Position numbers and translations under genes: made by a program. Under the pieces are notes generated by a model. That model ran no database searches and was not told where the DNA came from. It saw only the letters and a list, made by a program, of their open reading frames with translations. Of a stretch of 64,000 nucleotides of DNA, positions 28,298 through 40,061 are shown one piece after another. Every line of letters begins with the position of its first letter. The first letter of the stretch is position 1. The stretch comes from an uncultured Cyclobacteriaceae bacterium (GTDB taxonomy: Bacteria; Bacteroidota; Bacteroidia; Cytophagales; Cyclobacteriaceae), in assembly GCA_905479015.1 (NCBI GenBank), contig CAJQKV010000014.1, forward strand, positions 62,001 through 126,000, in the 5' to 3' direction.

Positions 28298-28522
28298 CTT
28301 TGAACTACAAACTAAAATAGAAACCCATTAATTCCACACTTATTCGAAAACAATAATACGTTTTCGTGTAAATATATCCTTATGGATCTAAGTAATCTAC
28401 TGTCCATTTCACAGGAATAAATTTAAATACAATCATCAAAAACGGGTTCAAATTTTTGAACCCGCAGAATATAGCAGCATGTAAATGCCTTAAAACAAAT
28501 TAAAAAAAAAATTTTCAATTGT
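28298..28522. other. Intergenic region with minus-strand terminator-like hairpin
   Basis: Divergent spacer between the transaminase gene and the metYX promoter. Its clearest element is a palindrome with a T tract on the minus strand at 28436-28464. No gene seen. Confidence 0.4.
28436..28464 (-). terminator. Minus-strand terminator-like palindrome
   Basis: CGGGTTCAAA / TTTGAACCCG, a ten-base stem; on the minus strand it is followed by TTTTT. It would end a transcript coming from the metYX leader in antisense direction, yet no such gene is seen. Confidence 0.45.
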
Positions 28523-28553
28523 TTTGTAAAATAAAATTTGGTGTATATGTTTG
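28523..28553 (+). promoter_or_regulatory. Bacteroidota-type promoter of the metYX leader
   Basis: TTTG at 28523-28526, a 19-base spacer, then TATGTTTG at 28546-28553: a perfect TTTG-N19-TAnnTTTG. Transcription would begin around 28560, just before the riboswitch. Confidence 0.8.
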
Positions 28554-28580
28554 TACCTCGAATCGAACAAAACGCTCGAT

Positions 28581-28686
28581 TTATTAAGAAGCGCTAAGAG
28601 ACAGGCTCGTTGACGCGCTAGCAACCCCCCTGCTAAGGGGTAGGTGCTAATTCCTGACAAATAAATTGATGGTTATGATAATAATA
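28581..28686 (+). promoter_or_regulatory. SAM-I class riboswitch
   Basis: The core shows the SAM-I order of conserved pieces: CTAAGAGACAGGCTCGTTGACG (P2 and kink-turn side), AGCAACC, a P3 hairpin CCCC-TGCTAA-GGGG, then AGGTGCTAATTCC. TTATTA at 28581 and TAATAA at 28679 can close P1. It lies between a good promoter and metY, where this class is expected. P2 is shorter than in the Bacillus prototype. Exact ends are approximate. Confidence 0.82.
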
Positions 28687-28824
28687 CAGAATTTAAAATT
28701 TCAATTATATTTTGACGCAGTTGCGTCAAGAATAGATTCCTCATTTTTTGTGGCGCTCCTCAGTTGTTGCTGTTGTCGCCATGATGGTATGCGCCTCGCG
28801 CGAATTCATACACAACTCTACTGA
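28675..28824 (+). CDS. Leader peptide ORF with four consecutive Cys codons
   Basis: ATG-initiated ORF of 49 codons directly after the riboswitch. Residues 31-34 are Cys-Cys-Cys-Cys (TGT TGC TGT TGT at 28765-28776), followed by RHDGMRLARIHTQLY and a TGA. It has no protein-family features and ends 93 bases before metY. Such runs of a regulated amino acid's codon mark attenuation leader peptides, so I read it as a cysteine-sensing uORF. Its ATG lies within the predicted P1 3' strand of the riboswitch. A shorter GTG start at 28750 is an alternative. No Shine-Dalgarno sequence, as usual in this phylum. Confidence 0.6.
   Translation: MIIIQNLKFQLYFDAVASRIDSSFFVALLSCCCCRHDGMRLARIHTQLY
28712..28729 (+). 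repeat. Perfect palindrome inside the leader ORF
   Basis: TTGACGCAGTTGCGTCAA: eight-base arms around GT. In RNA it forms a hairpin in the leader ORF before the Cys codons; as DNA it could also be an operator for a dimeric regulator. Confidence 0.55.
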
Positions 28825-28854
28825 GCTAAAATAAATTTTACCTCAGTAGTGAGG
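28752..28854 (+). promoter_or_regulatory. Set of competing hairpins in the metY leader
   Basis: Short segments can pair in mutually exclusive ways: GGCGC (28752) with GCGCC (28791); CTCAG (28759) with CTGAG (28821); CTACTGAG (28818-28825, contains the leader stop) with CTCAGTAG (28842-28849); and CCTCA with TGAGG (28841-28854). A ribosome stalled on the Cys codons or at the stop would change which forms. No T tract follows, so control would be translational or Rho-linked rather than intrinsic termination. Confidence 0.5.
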
Positions 28855-28863
28855 TCCAAGTAA

Positions 28864-31204
<2,341 letters not shown>

Positions 31205-31673
31205 GATTAGTGAGCCTTGACTTTGTCGCATAAAGTTTTTAACAGGAGTTCATGCAAAAGCTAAATCTCTCGAATTAAAACAGGGGTTATCTTAGATTAC
31301 CAAACAATAAAAAGTATTCCCCAAGCCTTTTTATCACGACATTAATTGGCCTCCTTCAAGATAAGAATTTCATAGCTTCACCGAACGCATTGATCTTCCT
31401 ATATCGCAATGCCCATCACCAAAAATGCTTTAAAAAAGAACCTTAACTTAGTTTTCAGGAATTAAAAGGATTGTAATGCGCTTAATCGAATGGCTCAAAT
31501 GACAAGAAAACACATCCTATCCTTGAGGCCTCAACATTGAATTATTATTAATTTCTCAAACAAGATCCTAATAGATCTCCTAAAGCAGTAGAATTCACAC
31601 CCACTTTTCTAGATTCAACGAAACTGAATAGGTTCTAGATCCCATCAACAAGACTCCTTAAATTTATAATTTG
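31205..31673. other. Intergenic region without a recognisable gene
   Basis: Nearly 470 bases between convergent metX and lpdA. I find no ORF with coding character, RNA gene, inverted repeat or terminator. It may be decayed sequence. Confidence 0.4.
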
Positions 31674-33068
31674 CTACATATGAATCACCTCGCCATAGGC
31701 ATCAGCCGCAGCCTCCATGATGGCTTCTGACATCGTCGGATGGGGGTGTACAGATTTTATAATCTCATGCCCTGTAGTTTCCAGCTTTCTGGCGACCACC
31801 GCTTCACCAATCATCTCGGTGACATTCGCACCAATCATGTGTGCACCTAGCCATTCCCCATATTTTGCATCAAATATAACTTTTACAAACCCCTCGGTAG
31901 CACCAGAAGCTTTTGCTTTTCCTGACGCAGAAAAAGGAAACTTACCTACTTTAATTTCATATCCCTTGGCAAGGGCTTCTTTTTCAGTCATCCCCACAGA
32001 AGAAATTTCAGGAGAACAATAAGTACATCCTGGGATATTTCCATAATCTAAGGGTTGCGGAGATTGCCCGGAGATTTTTTCAACACAAATAATACCTTCT
32101 GCTGACGCTACATGTGCCAATGCTTGCCCCTGAACAATATCTCCAATGGCATAAACTCCTGGGACGTTGGTGGCATAATATTCATCAACCACTACTTTGC
32201 CCTTTTCGGTCTTGATTCCTTGACTTTCGATCCCCAGACCTTCCAAATTAGTTGACACGCCTACTGCTGATAATACGATGTCACATTCTAGAATCTCTTC
32301 CCCTTTTTTGGTATTAACACTTACTTTACATCCCTTCCCTTTTATATCTACTTTGGTGACCTCTGATTGAGTCATGATTTTGATCCCTTTCTTTTTAAAG
32401 CTTCGTGCCAATGTTGCGGAAATATCTACATCTTCTACCGGTACGATATTGGGTAAATACTCAACTATGGTAACTTCCGTACCTAGGGCATTGTAGAAAT
32501 AGGCAAATTCAACACCAATAGCTCCAGAGCCTACAATAACCATTTTTTTAGGCTGTTCAGACAGCGTCATGGCTTCTCTATACCCAATCACTTTCTTACC
32601 ATCCATCGGTAGGTTAGGTAGTTCTCTTGCCCGTCCGCCTGTAGCCAGAATTATATTTTTAGCCTCATAATTGGTTGTATTTCCGGCAGCATCTGTCACC
32701 TTTACCTGCTTGCCTCTGGAAAGTGTTCCATGACCCTTTATGACTTCTATTTTATTTTTTTTGAAAAGAAACTCAATCCCTTTACTATTGGAATCCGCCA
32801 CTTCGCGACTTCTCTTGACCATCCCTTTAAAATCAGCAGTTGATTCCTTAACGGATATCCCATAGTCAGCTGCATGATTGATGTATTCAAAAACTTGGGC
32901 ACTTTTCAACAGTGCTTTGGTGGGTATACACCCCCAATTGAGACAAACACCCCCTAATTCTGCCTTTTCCACTATCCCAACTTTCATGCCGAGCTGAGAT
33001 GCTCTAATTGCCGCTACGTAACCTCCCGGACCACTTCCGATTACGATTAGATCATATTGTGAAGCCAT
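31674..33068 (-). CDS. lpdA: Dihydrolipoyl dehydrogenase
   Basis: E3 flavoprotein reoxidising lipoyl groups of the 2-oxoacid dehydrogenase complexes. 464 residues. FAD motif VIGSGPGGYVAAIRASQLG, redox disulfide GGVCLNWGCIPTKALL, NAD motif IVGSGAIGVEFAYFY and the C-terminal His-Glu dyad region HPHPTMSEAI are complete. No E1/E2 gene beside it here, as often in Bacteroidota. Confidence 0.97.
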   Translation of the reverse strand: MASQYDLIVIGSGPGGYVAAIRASQLGMKVGIVEKAELGGVCLNWGCIPTKALLKSAQVFEYINHAADYGISVKESTADFKGMVKRSREVADSNSKGIEFLFKKNKIEVIKGHGTLSRGKQVKVTDAAGNTTNYEAKNIILATGGRARELPNLPMDGKKVIGYREAMTLSEQPKKMVIVGSGAIGVEFAYFYNALGTEVTIVEYLPNIVPVEDVDISATLARSFKKKGIKIMTQSEVTKVDIKGKGCKVSVNTKKGEEILECDIVLSAVGVSTNLEGLGIESQGIKTEKGKVVVDEYYATNVPGVYAIGDIVQGQALAHVASAEGIICVEKISGQSPQPLDYGNIPGCTYCSPEISSVGMTEKEALAKGYEIKVGKFPFSASGKAKASGATEGFVKVIFDAKYGEWLGAHMIGANVTEMIGEAVVARKLETTGHEIIKSVHPHPTMSEAIMEAAADAYGEVIHM

Positions 33069-33208
33069 ATAATTTTTTTAAATGCTAATAAATGCTTTAA
33101 TTCGTTTCGTTTGCAAATCTAAGTGTTAACAATTAAAATGACTAAGATGAGCGATGATAGTCGTATATTAATTCTGTTATTTAATTTAGCATAAATTATA
33201 AATTTTAC

Positions 33209-33955
33209 ATGAAAGCATTAGAAGGAAAAATAGCATTGATTACCGGTGCTTCAAAAGGAATAGGAAGGGCCATCGCCCATACATTTGCTGCACAAGGGGC
33301 ACATGTAGCTTTTACCTACTTGTCCAGTGTGGTGCAAGGGGAAAGCTTAGTTGCAGAATTAAAAGCCAAAGGTGTAGATGCCAAAGGCTATAGATCAGAT
33401 GCCTCCAACTATGAGGCTGCCCAAGAATTAATTGCTGATGTGGTCCGCGATTTTGGAAAGTTAGATATCTTGATCAATAATGCAGGAATCACCCGAGACA
33501 ATCTATTGATGAGAATGTCCGAATCACAATGGGACGAAATCATGGAAATTAATTTAAAATCCTGTTTTAATACTGTAAAGGCAGCCTTTAGGCCCCTCAT
33601 GAAACAAAGAAGTGGATCAATCATCAATATGTCTTCAATCGTCGGTATTAAAGGAAATATGGGTCAGGCAAATTATGCCGCTTCAAAGGCGGGCATCATA
33701 GGTTTTTCAAAATCTGTCGCCCTTGAGTTGGGTTCTCGAGGCATTCGCTGTAATGTAGTTGCTCCAGGGTTTATTGAGACAGAAATGACCGCAGGATTAG
33801 ATGAAAAAGTAGTCCAAACTTGGCGTGATGCCATTCCATTAAAACGTGGAGGAAGTCCAGAGGATGTCGCAAATGCTTGTGTCTTTCTCGCCTCGGATTC
33901 CTCAACTTATATTACGGGACAAGTATTGCAAGTAAATGGTGGATTACTTACTTGA
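33209..33955 (+). CDS. fabG: 3-oxoacyl-[acyl-carrier-protein] reductase
   Basis: NADPH-dependent ketoacyl-ACP reductase of fatty-acid elongation. 248 residues. ITGASKGIGRAIAHTFA, NNAGITRDNLLMRM, the Ser in NMSSIVGIKGNMGQANYAASKAG with Tyr-x3-Lys, and the C-terminal ITGQVLQVNGGL match FabG closely. The VWA gene begins 54 bases downstream. Confidence 0.93.
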   Translation: MKALEGKIALITGASKGIGRAIAHTFAAQGAHVAFTYLSSVVQGESLVAELKAKGVDAKGYRSDASNYEAAQELIADVVRDFGKLDILINNAGITRDNLLMRMSESQWDEIMEINLKSCFNTVKAAFRPLMKQRSGSIINMSSIVGIKGNMGQANYAASKAGIIGFSKSVALELGSRGIRCNVVAPGFIETEMTAGLDEKVVQTWRDAIPLKRGGSPEDVANACVFLASDSSTYITGQVLQVNGGLLT

Positions 33956-34009
33956 GTAATTCCCTTTTATTATATCCACCCTACTTCCTTATCAGCAGGT
34001 TTTAAGTTT

Positions 34010-36049
34010 ATGAGAGATCCTTCGTTTGTATTTTTAGCCAATGCATGGTGGCTCTTACCCGCAGCAATACTCATTGCGGGCATTACTTATTTGATGTATG
34101 CGAAGAAAAACCCATGGGCAACTTATGTCTCTAGACTCCTCGGGGCGCTGCGCATTATAGCCACAGTAATAATTTTTTTAATTTTATTAAATCCTTTGAT
34201 CAACCACCTGACCCAGGTCATCGAAAAACCCATCATCGCCTTAGTTGTGGATCATTCACTATCTATGATGCAGCATGAAGACTCCATAAATATGAATCAA
34301 TTGCTTGTGGAAATAGATGAAAAAATAAGTGGCCTTAATTTTGAGCCGTGGGTATTTAATTTAGAGGCGCGTACCGAGATCCCCATACGCTTTGATGCGT
34401 CGTCTACTAATTTAAACCAAGCACTTAATGTAGGTTTTGAAAGCTTAGAGACACGAAACCTCGCGGCCGTACTGTTGATCTCAGATGGTTTGTACAATCA
34501 GGGACTCTCTCCTTCTTACAGACAATCTTTGATTCCTATTCATAGCCTAGGACTGGGCGATACCACAACCAGAAAAGACATTGCGATCAAAGAGGTACGC
34601 AGTAATCAAGTCGTCTACCAAGGGAATCGATTTCCCATCGACGTATATATCGACGCCACAGGTTACACTGGCACGAAAAAGACCGTCATTTTATCTGATG
34701 ATGATGGAATCATCAGTAAACAAAATCTCGTTCTATCTTCGCAAATGAAGGTTACTTTTGAAATGGATGCCGATAAATTTGGCCTTCAGCATATACGCAT
34801 AAAAATACCTCCAGAAGCCGGCGAAATAAATACGATAAATAATGAAAAAGATCTTTTTATTGAGATCGTCGAAGGAAAAGAGAAAATACTATTGGTAGCA
34901 CCCGCTCCCCATCCCGATATCAGGGCCATTCGGATGGCTCTAGCCGAGAGTGAAAACTACCAAACTCAAATATATATCCCAGGATTAACAAAAACACTGC
35001 CCCGTGATACCTTCGATGTCATCATTCATCATCAAGCTTTTTCTGACAATTTTCCTACACTTAACTATTCTGGTAGTCCGACCTTTTTATATATCCTCAG
35101 TAAAAAATCAAACCTAAATCGGCTCTATTCCAAAACCAATATCGCTATTGAACAATCAGGAAATCAACAAGATATTATTAAGCCCGTTTATAACCCTAAC
35201 TTCACAAAATTTGAACTCAATCGATCCTATTTGGATAAGTTTAATGATTATCCAACCCTGAAGGTGCCTTATGGATCTTATGACTTGGGTACTCATGAAA
35301 TTTTGCTTCAGCAAAGGGTGGGTAATCTCACCATAGACAAGCCTGTTTTATCTTTTTTTGATAATGGCAGCTCAAAATATGGTATTTTTTATGGAACGGG
35401 CATCTGGAATTGGCGATTACAAGAACTCGCCATGTCAAATAATGCTTCACTTTTTGATCAAATCATCCTTAAATCCATTCAATACCTCAGTGTACAATCA
35501 GATAAACGCAAATTCATATTTGAACCTATTACGCCCTTTTTTCAAAGTGGTGATCTTATTCAATTTACCTCGGAGTCCTACAACGACATCTATGAACCTA
35601 TAGCAGGCAATCGCATAACGCTGAAGGTGTTTCAGGAAAAAGATAGATCGGAAAGTATCTTTAATTTTATAGGTAGCGATGCTAATAAAACTTTGAGTAT
35701 TGGTACACTTGGCAAAGGAATCTATTTTTATGAAGCCCTCTCGGTCTCTAATGGTAAAAATTTATCCTCAAAAGGACAATTCATTATTAAAGATGCCCAA
35801 TTGGAGCGCGCTACATTTACAGCTAATCATGACCTTCTCAAAGATCTAGCTGACCATACAGGGGGACGATTTTATCATAAAAATGAGCTTGATTCACTGA
35901 TCAGAGATCTTCAAGATTCACAGGCAAAAAGCATACTACACAGCCACCAAGACTTCACCAAACTGATTGATCTCAAGTGGCTTTTAATCGTTATTGTCAT
36001 CCTATTCAGCCTTGAATGGTTTTTTAGAAAATATTTAGGCAGTTATTGA
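34010..36049 (+). CDS. Membrane protein with von Willebrand factor A-like domain
   Basis: 679 residues of a Bacteroidota-specific type. Two transmembrane segments at about 9-27 and 44-64, a VWA-like domain after them (LVVDHSLSMMQHEDS, a MIDAS-like Asp-x-Ser-x-Ser with substitution, then LLISDGLYNQG), a large Ig-like or beta region, and a final transmembrane helix (WLLIVIVILFSLEWFF). The class II glutamine-amidotransferase-like fold often seen after VWA in such proteins may lie in the middle. Related to BatA/aerotolerance proteins; exact role unknown. Confidence 0.75.
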   Translation: MRDPSFVFLANAWWLLPAAILIAGITYLMYAKKNPWATYVSRLLGALRIIATVIIFLILLNPLINHLTQVIEKPIIALVVDHSLSMMQHEDSINMNQLLVEIDEKISGLNFEPWVFNLEARTEIPIRFDASSTNLNQALNVGFESLETRNLAAVLLISDGLYNQGLSPSYRQSLIPIHSLGLGDTTTRKDIAIKEVRSNQVVYQGNRFPIDVYIDATGYTGTKKTVILSDDDGIISKQNLVLSSQMKVTFEMDADKFGLQHIRIKIPPEAGEINTINNEKDLFIEIVEGKEKILLVAPAPHPDIRAIRMALAESENYQTQIYIPGLTKTLPRDTFDVIIHHQAFSDNFPTLNYSGSPTFLYILSKKSNLNRLYSKTNIAIEQSGNQQDIIKPVYNPNFTKFELNRSYLDKFNDYPTLKVPYGSYDLGTHEILLQQRVGNLTIDKPVLSFFDNGSSKYGIFYGTGIWNWRLQELAMSNNASLFDQIILKSIQYLSVQSDKRKFIFEPITPFFQSGDLIQFTSESYNDIYEPIAGNRITLKVFQEKDRSESIFNFIGSDANKTLSIGTLGKGIYFYEALSVSNGKNLSSKGQFIIKDAQLERATFTANHDLLKDLADHTGGRFYHKNELDSLIRDLQDSQAKSILHSHQDFTKLIDLKWLLIVIVILFSLEWFFRKYLGSY

Positions 36050-36073
36050 ACTTCCTAGATATTCAGCACTTTT

Positions 36074-38620
36074 TTATTGTTCTTTATTTTCTTTGGTTTT
36101 CTTTTTCTTAAGCTTAAAAGAAAGCTCCTCAGACTTTTTGTCCCAACTGGCTTGAATGATATCTCCCTCACTGATCTCTCCTTTTAAGATTTCTTCGGCT
36201 ACTGGATCCTCAAGGTATTTTTGAATCGCTCTGTTGAGCGGACGCGCACCAAATTGAGGATCATAACCTTTGTCAGATAAGAAATCCTTGGCACTTTCGG
36301 TTAACGTAACTTGATAACCCAAATTACTTATCCTTTTAAATAACTTACCCAAAGAAATATCTATTATTTTATGAATGTGCTCCTTTTCAAGTGAGTTAAA
36401 AATAATGACATCATCGAGCCTATTTAAAAATTCAGGACTGAAGGTCTTTTTCAAGGCATTTTGAATAGTGGACTTGATCACTTCAGCTTTATTATCTTTT
36501 CTAGATTGCGTCGCAAAACCTATCCCTGCACCAAAATCTTTGAGGTCTCTGACCCCAATGTTAGATGTCATGATCACAATCGTATTACGGAAATCCACTT
36601 TTCTGCCCAGTCCATCCGTAAGCACACCATCATCTAATACCTGCAACAGAATATTAAATACATCCGGGTGTGCTTTTTCTATTTCATCCAAAAGAACAAC
36701 TGAATAAGGTTTTCGTCTTACTTTTTCAGTCAATTGTCCTCCCTCTTCGTATCCGACGTATCCCGGAGGTGCTCCAACCAATCTGCTTACAGAAAATTTC
36801 TCCATGTATTCACTCATGTCGATCCGTATCAATGAATCCTCTTTATCAAAGAGATACTTAGACAAGACTTTGGCCATTTCAGTCTTACCTACTCCTGTGG
36901 GTCCAAGAAAGACAAAAGAACCAATCGGTTTTTTGGGATCTTTAAGACCCACCCGTGTTCTTTGAATCGCTTTGGTCAGTTTGGTAACTGCTTCATCCTG
37001 ACCAATCACACTTTCACCAAGTTCTTCGTTCATGTTACGAAGCTTTTCTCCTTCTTTTTGGGCTACTCTATTCGTCGGAATTCCCGTCATCATACCGATG
37101 ACTTCAGCCACACTTTCTTCATTGACCTGGTAACGTTTGCTTTTAGATTCTTTTTCCCATTGGTCTTTTTCAATCTTGAGCTCGGCCAATAACTTTTTCT
37201 CTTTATCTCTTAACTGAGCCGCCTCTTCATATTTTTGGCTTTTAACTACGTTATTTTTATCTTCCTTGACCGCTTCTATTTGCGTCTCTAGGGAAACGAT
37301 GGTTTCAGGAACATTGATGTTGTTAATGTGTACGCGCGCACCCGTTTCATCAAGCACATCAATCGCTTTGTCAGGTAAAAAACGATCGCTTATGTATCGA
37401 TCTGACAAGGTTACACAGGCCTTAATTGCCTCTTCGCTGTAGGTCACATTATGATGCTCCTCGTATTTACTTTTAATATTTTCTAAAATTTGTATGGTTT
37501 CATCAGGCGTCGTCGCATCCACCATTACCATCTGGAATCTTCTTGCTAAAGCTCCATCTTTTTCGATATATTCACGGTATTCGTCTAAAGTAGTTGCACC
37601 TACACATTGAATCTCTCCACGTGCTAGGGCCGGTTTGAACATATTGGAGGCATCTAATGATCCCGAAGCCCCTCCCGCTCCTACAATCGTATGTAACTCA
37701 TCAATGAATATGATCACGTCTGGAGATTTCTCTATTTCAGTCATGACAGCTTTCATTCTTTCCTCGAACTGTCCTCTATACTTTGTGCCAGCCACCAATG
37801 AAGCCAGATCGAGAGTAACCACTCGCTTTCCAAATAATACTCGAGATACTTTTTTCTGAACGATTCTCAAGGCTAAGCCCTCAGCTATGGCGGTTTTACC
37901 AACACCTGGCTCCCCTATTAATATGGGATTGTTTTTCTTTCTGCGACTGAGAATTTGAGCCACGCGTTCGATTTCCTTCTCTCGACCTACTATGGGATCC
38001 ATTTTGTCTTCTTCAGCCAATTTTGTTAAATCTCTTCCGAAATTGTCTAACACTGGGGTCTTGGTCTTTTCACCCCCCTTAGCCGAAGATTCTCCCCTTC
38101 CGCTTCCTGGAGTAGCACCCGCTCCGAACATTTTCCCTCCATCATCGTCCGGATCATCGGTATCCGATTCAGCCATGGGATTCTCGGTTTGATATTCTAG
38201 CATTTCTTTAACCACATCGTAGCCTACCTCAAACTTATCCAGAATCTGTGTAGCTAGATTGTCCTCATCTCTCAGAATTGAGAGTAATAAATGTTCCGTT
38301 CCAATCAGATGACTTTTAAAAATTTTAGCCTCCAAATAAGTGATTTTTAACACCTTCTCTGATTGACGTGTCAATGGAATATTTGCTAAGTTTTTGACAT
38401 TGCTTGTGGTCGTTCCTTTGGTCGCTTGCTCAACCGAGTTTCTTAACTCGTCTAAGGAAACACCTAATTTCTTGAGTAAACCTATGGCGACTCCTTCTCC
38501 CTCACGAATCATACCCAGCAGTAGATGCTCTGTCCCAATATAATCATGACCCAGTCTAAGGGCCTCTTCTCTACTCAAAGAAATAACTTCTTTTACTCTA
38601 TTTGAAAACTTAGCTTCCAT
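36074..38620 (-). CDS. clpC: ATP-dependent Clp protease ATP-binding subunit ClpC
   Basis: AAA+ unfoldase feeding ClpP. 848 residues. N-terminal double Clp-N repeat ([36 protein letters not shown]), a Gly-rich linker, NBD1 with [13 protein letters not shown] and [12 protein letters not shown], a UVR/M coiled-coil region, NBD2 with [12 protein letters not shown], and the IGF-like loop region needed to dock ClpP (GAGIGFATQ). No mcsAB or ctsR operon, unlike Firmicutes, which fits Bacteroidota. Confidence 0.96.
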   Translation of the reverse strand: MEAKFSNRVKEVISLSREEALRLGHDYIGTEHLLLGMIREGEGVAIGLLKKLGVSLDELRNSVEQATKGTTTSNVKNLANIPLTRQSEKVLKITYLEAKIFKSHLIGTEHLLLSILRDEDNLATQILDKFEVGYDVVKEMLEYQTENPMAESDTDDPDDDGGKMFGAGATPGSGRGESSAKGGEKTKTPVLDNFGRDLTKLAEEDKMDPIVGREKEIERVAQILSRRKKNNPILIGEPGVGKTAIAEGLALRIVQKKVSRVLFGKRVVTLDLASLVAGTKYRGQFEERMKAVMTEIEKSPDVIIFIDELHTIVGAGGASGSLDASNMFKPALARGEIQCVGATTLDEYREYIEKDGALARRFQMVMVDATTPDETIQILENIKSKYEEHHNVTYSEEAIKACVTLSDRYISDRFLPDKAIDVLDETGARVHINNINVPETIVSLETQIEAVKEDKNNVVKSQKYEEAAQLRDKEKKLLAELKIEKDQWEKESKSKRYQVNEESVAEVIGMMTGIPTNRVAQKEGEKLRNMNEELGESVIGQDEAVTKLTKAIQRTRVGLKDPKKPIGSFVFLGPTGVGKTEMAKVLSKYLFDKEDSLIRIDMSEYMEKFSVSRLVGAPPGYVGYEEGGQLTEKVRRKPYSVVLLDEIEKAHPDVFNILLQVLDDGVLTDGLGRKVDFRNTIVIMTSNIGVRDLKDFGAGIGFATQSRKDNKAEVIKSTIQNALKKTFSPEFLNRLDDVIIFNSLEKEHIHKIIDISLGKLFKRISNLGYQVTLTESAKDFLSDKGYDPQFGARPLNRAIQKYLEDPVAEEILKGEISEGDIIQASWDKKSEELSFKLKKKKTKENKEQ

Positions 38621-38728
38621 AATCGGCTTTTTTTGCGAATCTCTATTATTGTAAAAATAAACTCAAATTTGCTTTAAACCGAGCGTATTCTATTTTTAAA
38701 CAAATATTTGTCGGTATAATTCCAACTT

Positions 38729-39358
38729 TTAGTCATTTGTAGACTGTTGTAAAATATTTAAGCCGTTGGGGCCTTCACACATTAACAAATCTATGATAGA
38801 TAAATTGTTCGCAAAATTGCTGCCAAAATTTTGAATATAGGATATAGGCCGATAAAAACTCCTTGATTCCGTAGACTTTTTGGCGGAAATTATATTTCTG
38901 AGGTCCGAAACATCTTTTTGAACCTCCTGCTCATAAATAGTTGTGAAATTAAATGACCTGTCAATTTGTAAGATATCAAGACAAACTGTCATCATTGACA
39001 TTGACAAGTCCAAAAGATACTCGGGCTTTGAGACCCAAATTTGATCAAATAAATCATAGAAATAATCAAAAAAAGGAGCCTTGCCATAGGCCGCCTGAAC
39101 TGCCTTTCGGTGATCTTTTACCCAATTTTGATGATAATCAATGGTGACATCACGGAAAATTGATTTCTTATGATAATGTACGGGAACCGTTAACACTTGA
39201 ATCCCATTTGGGCCCATAATATAACATCGATTGCGATAGGTCTGCTTCATAAAATAGTCACTAACCTCTAAAGTGACCCTTTTTGAATTGATCAGTCTGG
39301 TGAAAAATTCTAAGTTTGCGAGATAATGCAGTTCAATACATAAAGCTGATCTTCTCAT
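38729..39358 (-). CDS. WbqC family protein
   Basis: 209 residues. Matches WbqC-like proteins by the opening LCIELHYLANLEFFTRLINS, CYIMGPNGIQVLTVPVH and DYHQNWVKDHRKAVQAAYGKAPFFDYF. Family function is not proven; the founder is linked to O-antigen synthesis. Follows the tsaC-type gene by two bases, so they share a transcript. Confidence 0.85.
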   Translation of the reverse strand: MRRSALCIELHYLANLEFFTRLINSKRVTLEVSDYFMKQTYRNRCYIMGPNGIQVLTVPVHYHKKSIFRDVTIDYHQNWVKDHRKAVQAAYGKAPFFDYFYDLFDQIWVSKPEYLLDLSMSMMTVCLDILQIDRSFNFTTIYEQEVQKDVSDLRNIISAKKSTESRSFYRPISYIQNFGSNFANNLSIIDLLMCEGPNGLNILQQSTND

Positions 39359-39360
39359 GC

Positions 39361-39990
39361 TCAGAGAAAATTATTTATCTCACCCTTCCCCTGCCTTATT
39401 ATTTCTAGCTCCTCTCCTGAATAATCTAGAATGGTACTGGCTTGATTATCACCATAGCCACCATCTATAATCAGGTCCACTTGATTTTTATATTGCTCGT
39501 AAATCAATTCTGGATCGGTGGCATATTCTAATATTTGATCGTCATCATGCAATGAAGTAGTGACGATGGGATTCCCTAGCTCTTTAACTATCTCTCTCGG
39601 AATGCGATTATTAGGAATTCTTATTCCCACTTTTTTCTTTTTTACTTTCAAAATTTTGGGCACTTTACTTGATGCATTTAAAATGAAGGTATAGGGTCCT
39701 GGCAATGTTTTTTTCATCAATTTGAACACAGGAGTGGAAACATTTTTTGCATAAACAGATAAATGACTTAAATCATAACAAACAAAGGCCAAATCCATCT
39801 TTTTATCATTAACATTTTTGATTCTTCTGACCTTATCAACTGCTTTTTGATTAAAAATATCACATCCTAAACCGTAAATAGTATCCGAAGGATATATGAT
39901 TAATCCCCCGCCGCGAAGTACATTTACAATCTGAGTAATCTTTCGGGGATCAGGGTTTTCTTCATAAAGACGAATGAATGATGCAGCCAT
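39361..39990 (-). CDS. L-threonylcarbamoyladenylate synthase, Sua5/YciO/YrdC family
   Basis: Makes threonylcarbamoyl-AMP for t6A37 of ANN-decoding tRNAs. 209 residues, the YrdC domain only, no Sua5 C-terminal domain. Conserved: [23 protein letters not shown] (ATP/Thr site), [11 protein letters not shown]-like [27 protein letters not shown] and PIVTTSLH. In Bacteroidota one such gene may be the essential TsaC, another a YciO paralogue; which one this is cannot be told. Downstream WbqC gene follows after two bases. Confidence 0.85.
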   Translation of the reverse strand: MAASFIRLYEENPDPRKITQIVNVLRGGGLIIYPSDTIYGLGCDIFNQKAVDKVRRIKNVNDKKMDLAFVCYDLSHLSVYAKNVSTPVFKLMKKTLPGPYTFILNASSKVPKILKVKKKKVGIRIPNNRIPREIVKELGNPIVTTSLHDDDQILEYATDPELIYEQYKNQVDLIIDGGYGDNQASTILDYSGEELEIIRQGKGEINNFL

Positions 39991-40061
39991 TTGGCTGTAA
40001 TTATAATCGTTTCAATTTAAAAAATGAGCTATAATGTTTTCTATCACTACTTTTGCCAACT

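Noticed and set aside
28781-28834. 17-codon ORF in the metY leader in a second frame
   Set aside because: Overlaps the Cys-run ORF; its only Cys codon is isolated and it lacks a feature that suggests regulation. Kept as a lesser alternative.
40048-40055. TACTTTTG promoter-like element directly before mltG
   Set aside because: Only seven bases from the ATG and lacks a TTTG partner, so it would demand a leaderless mRNA; not convincing.
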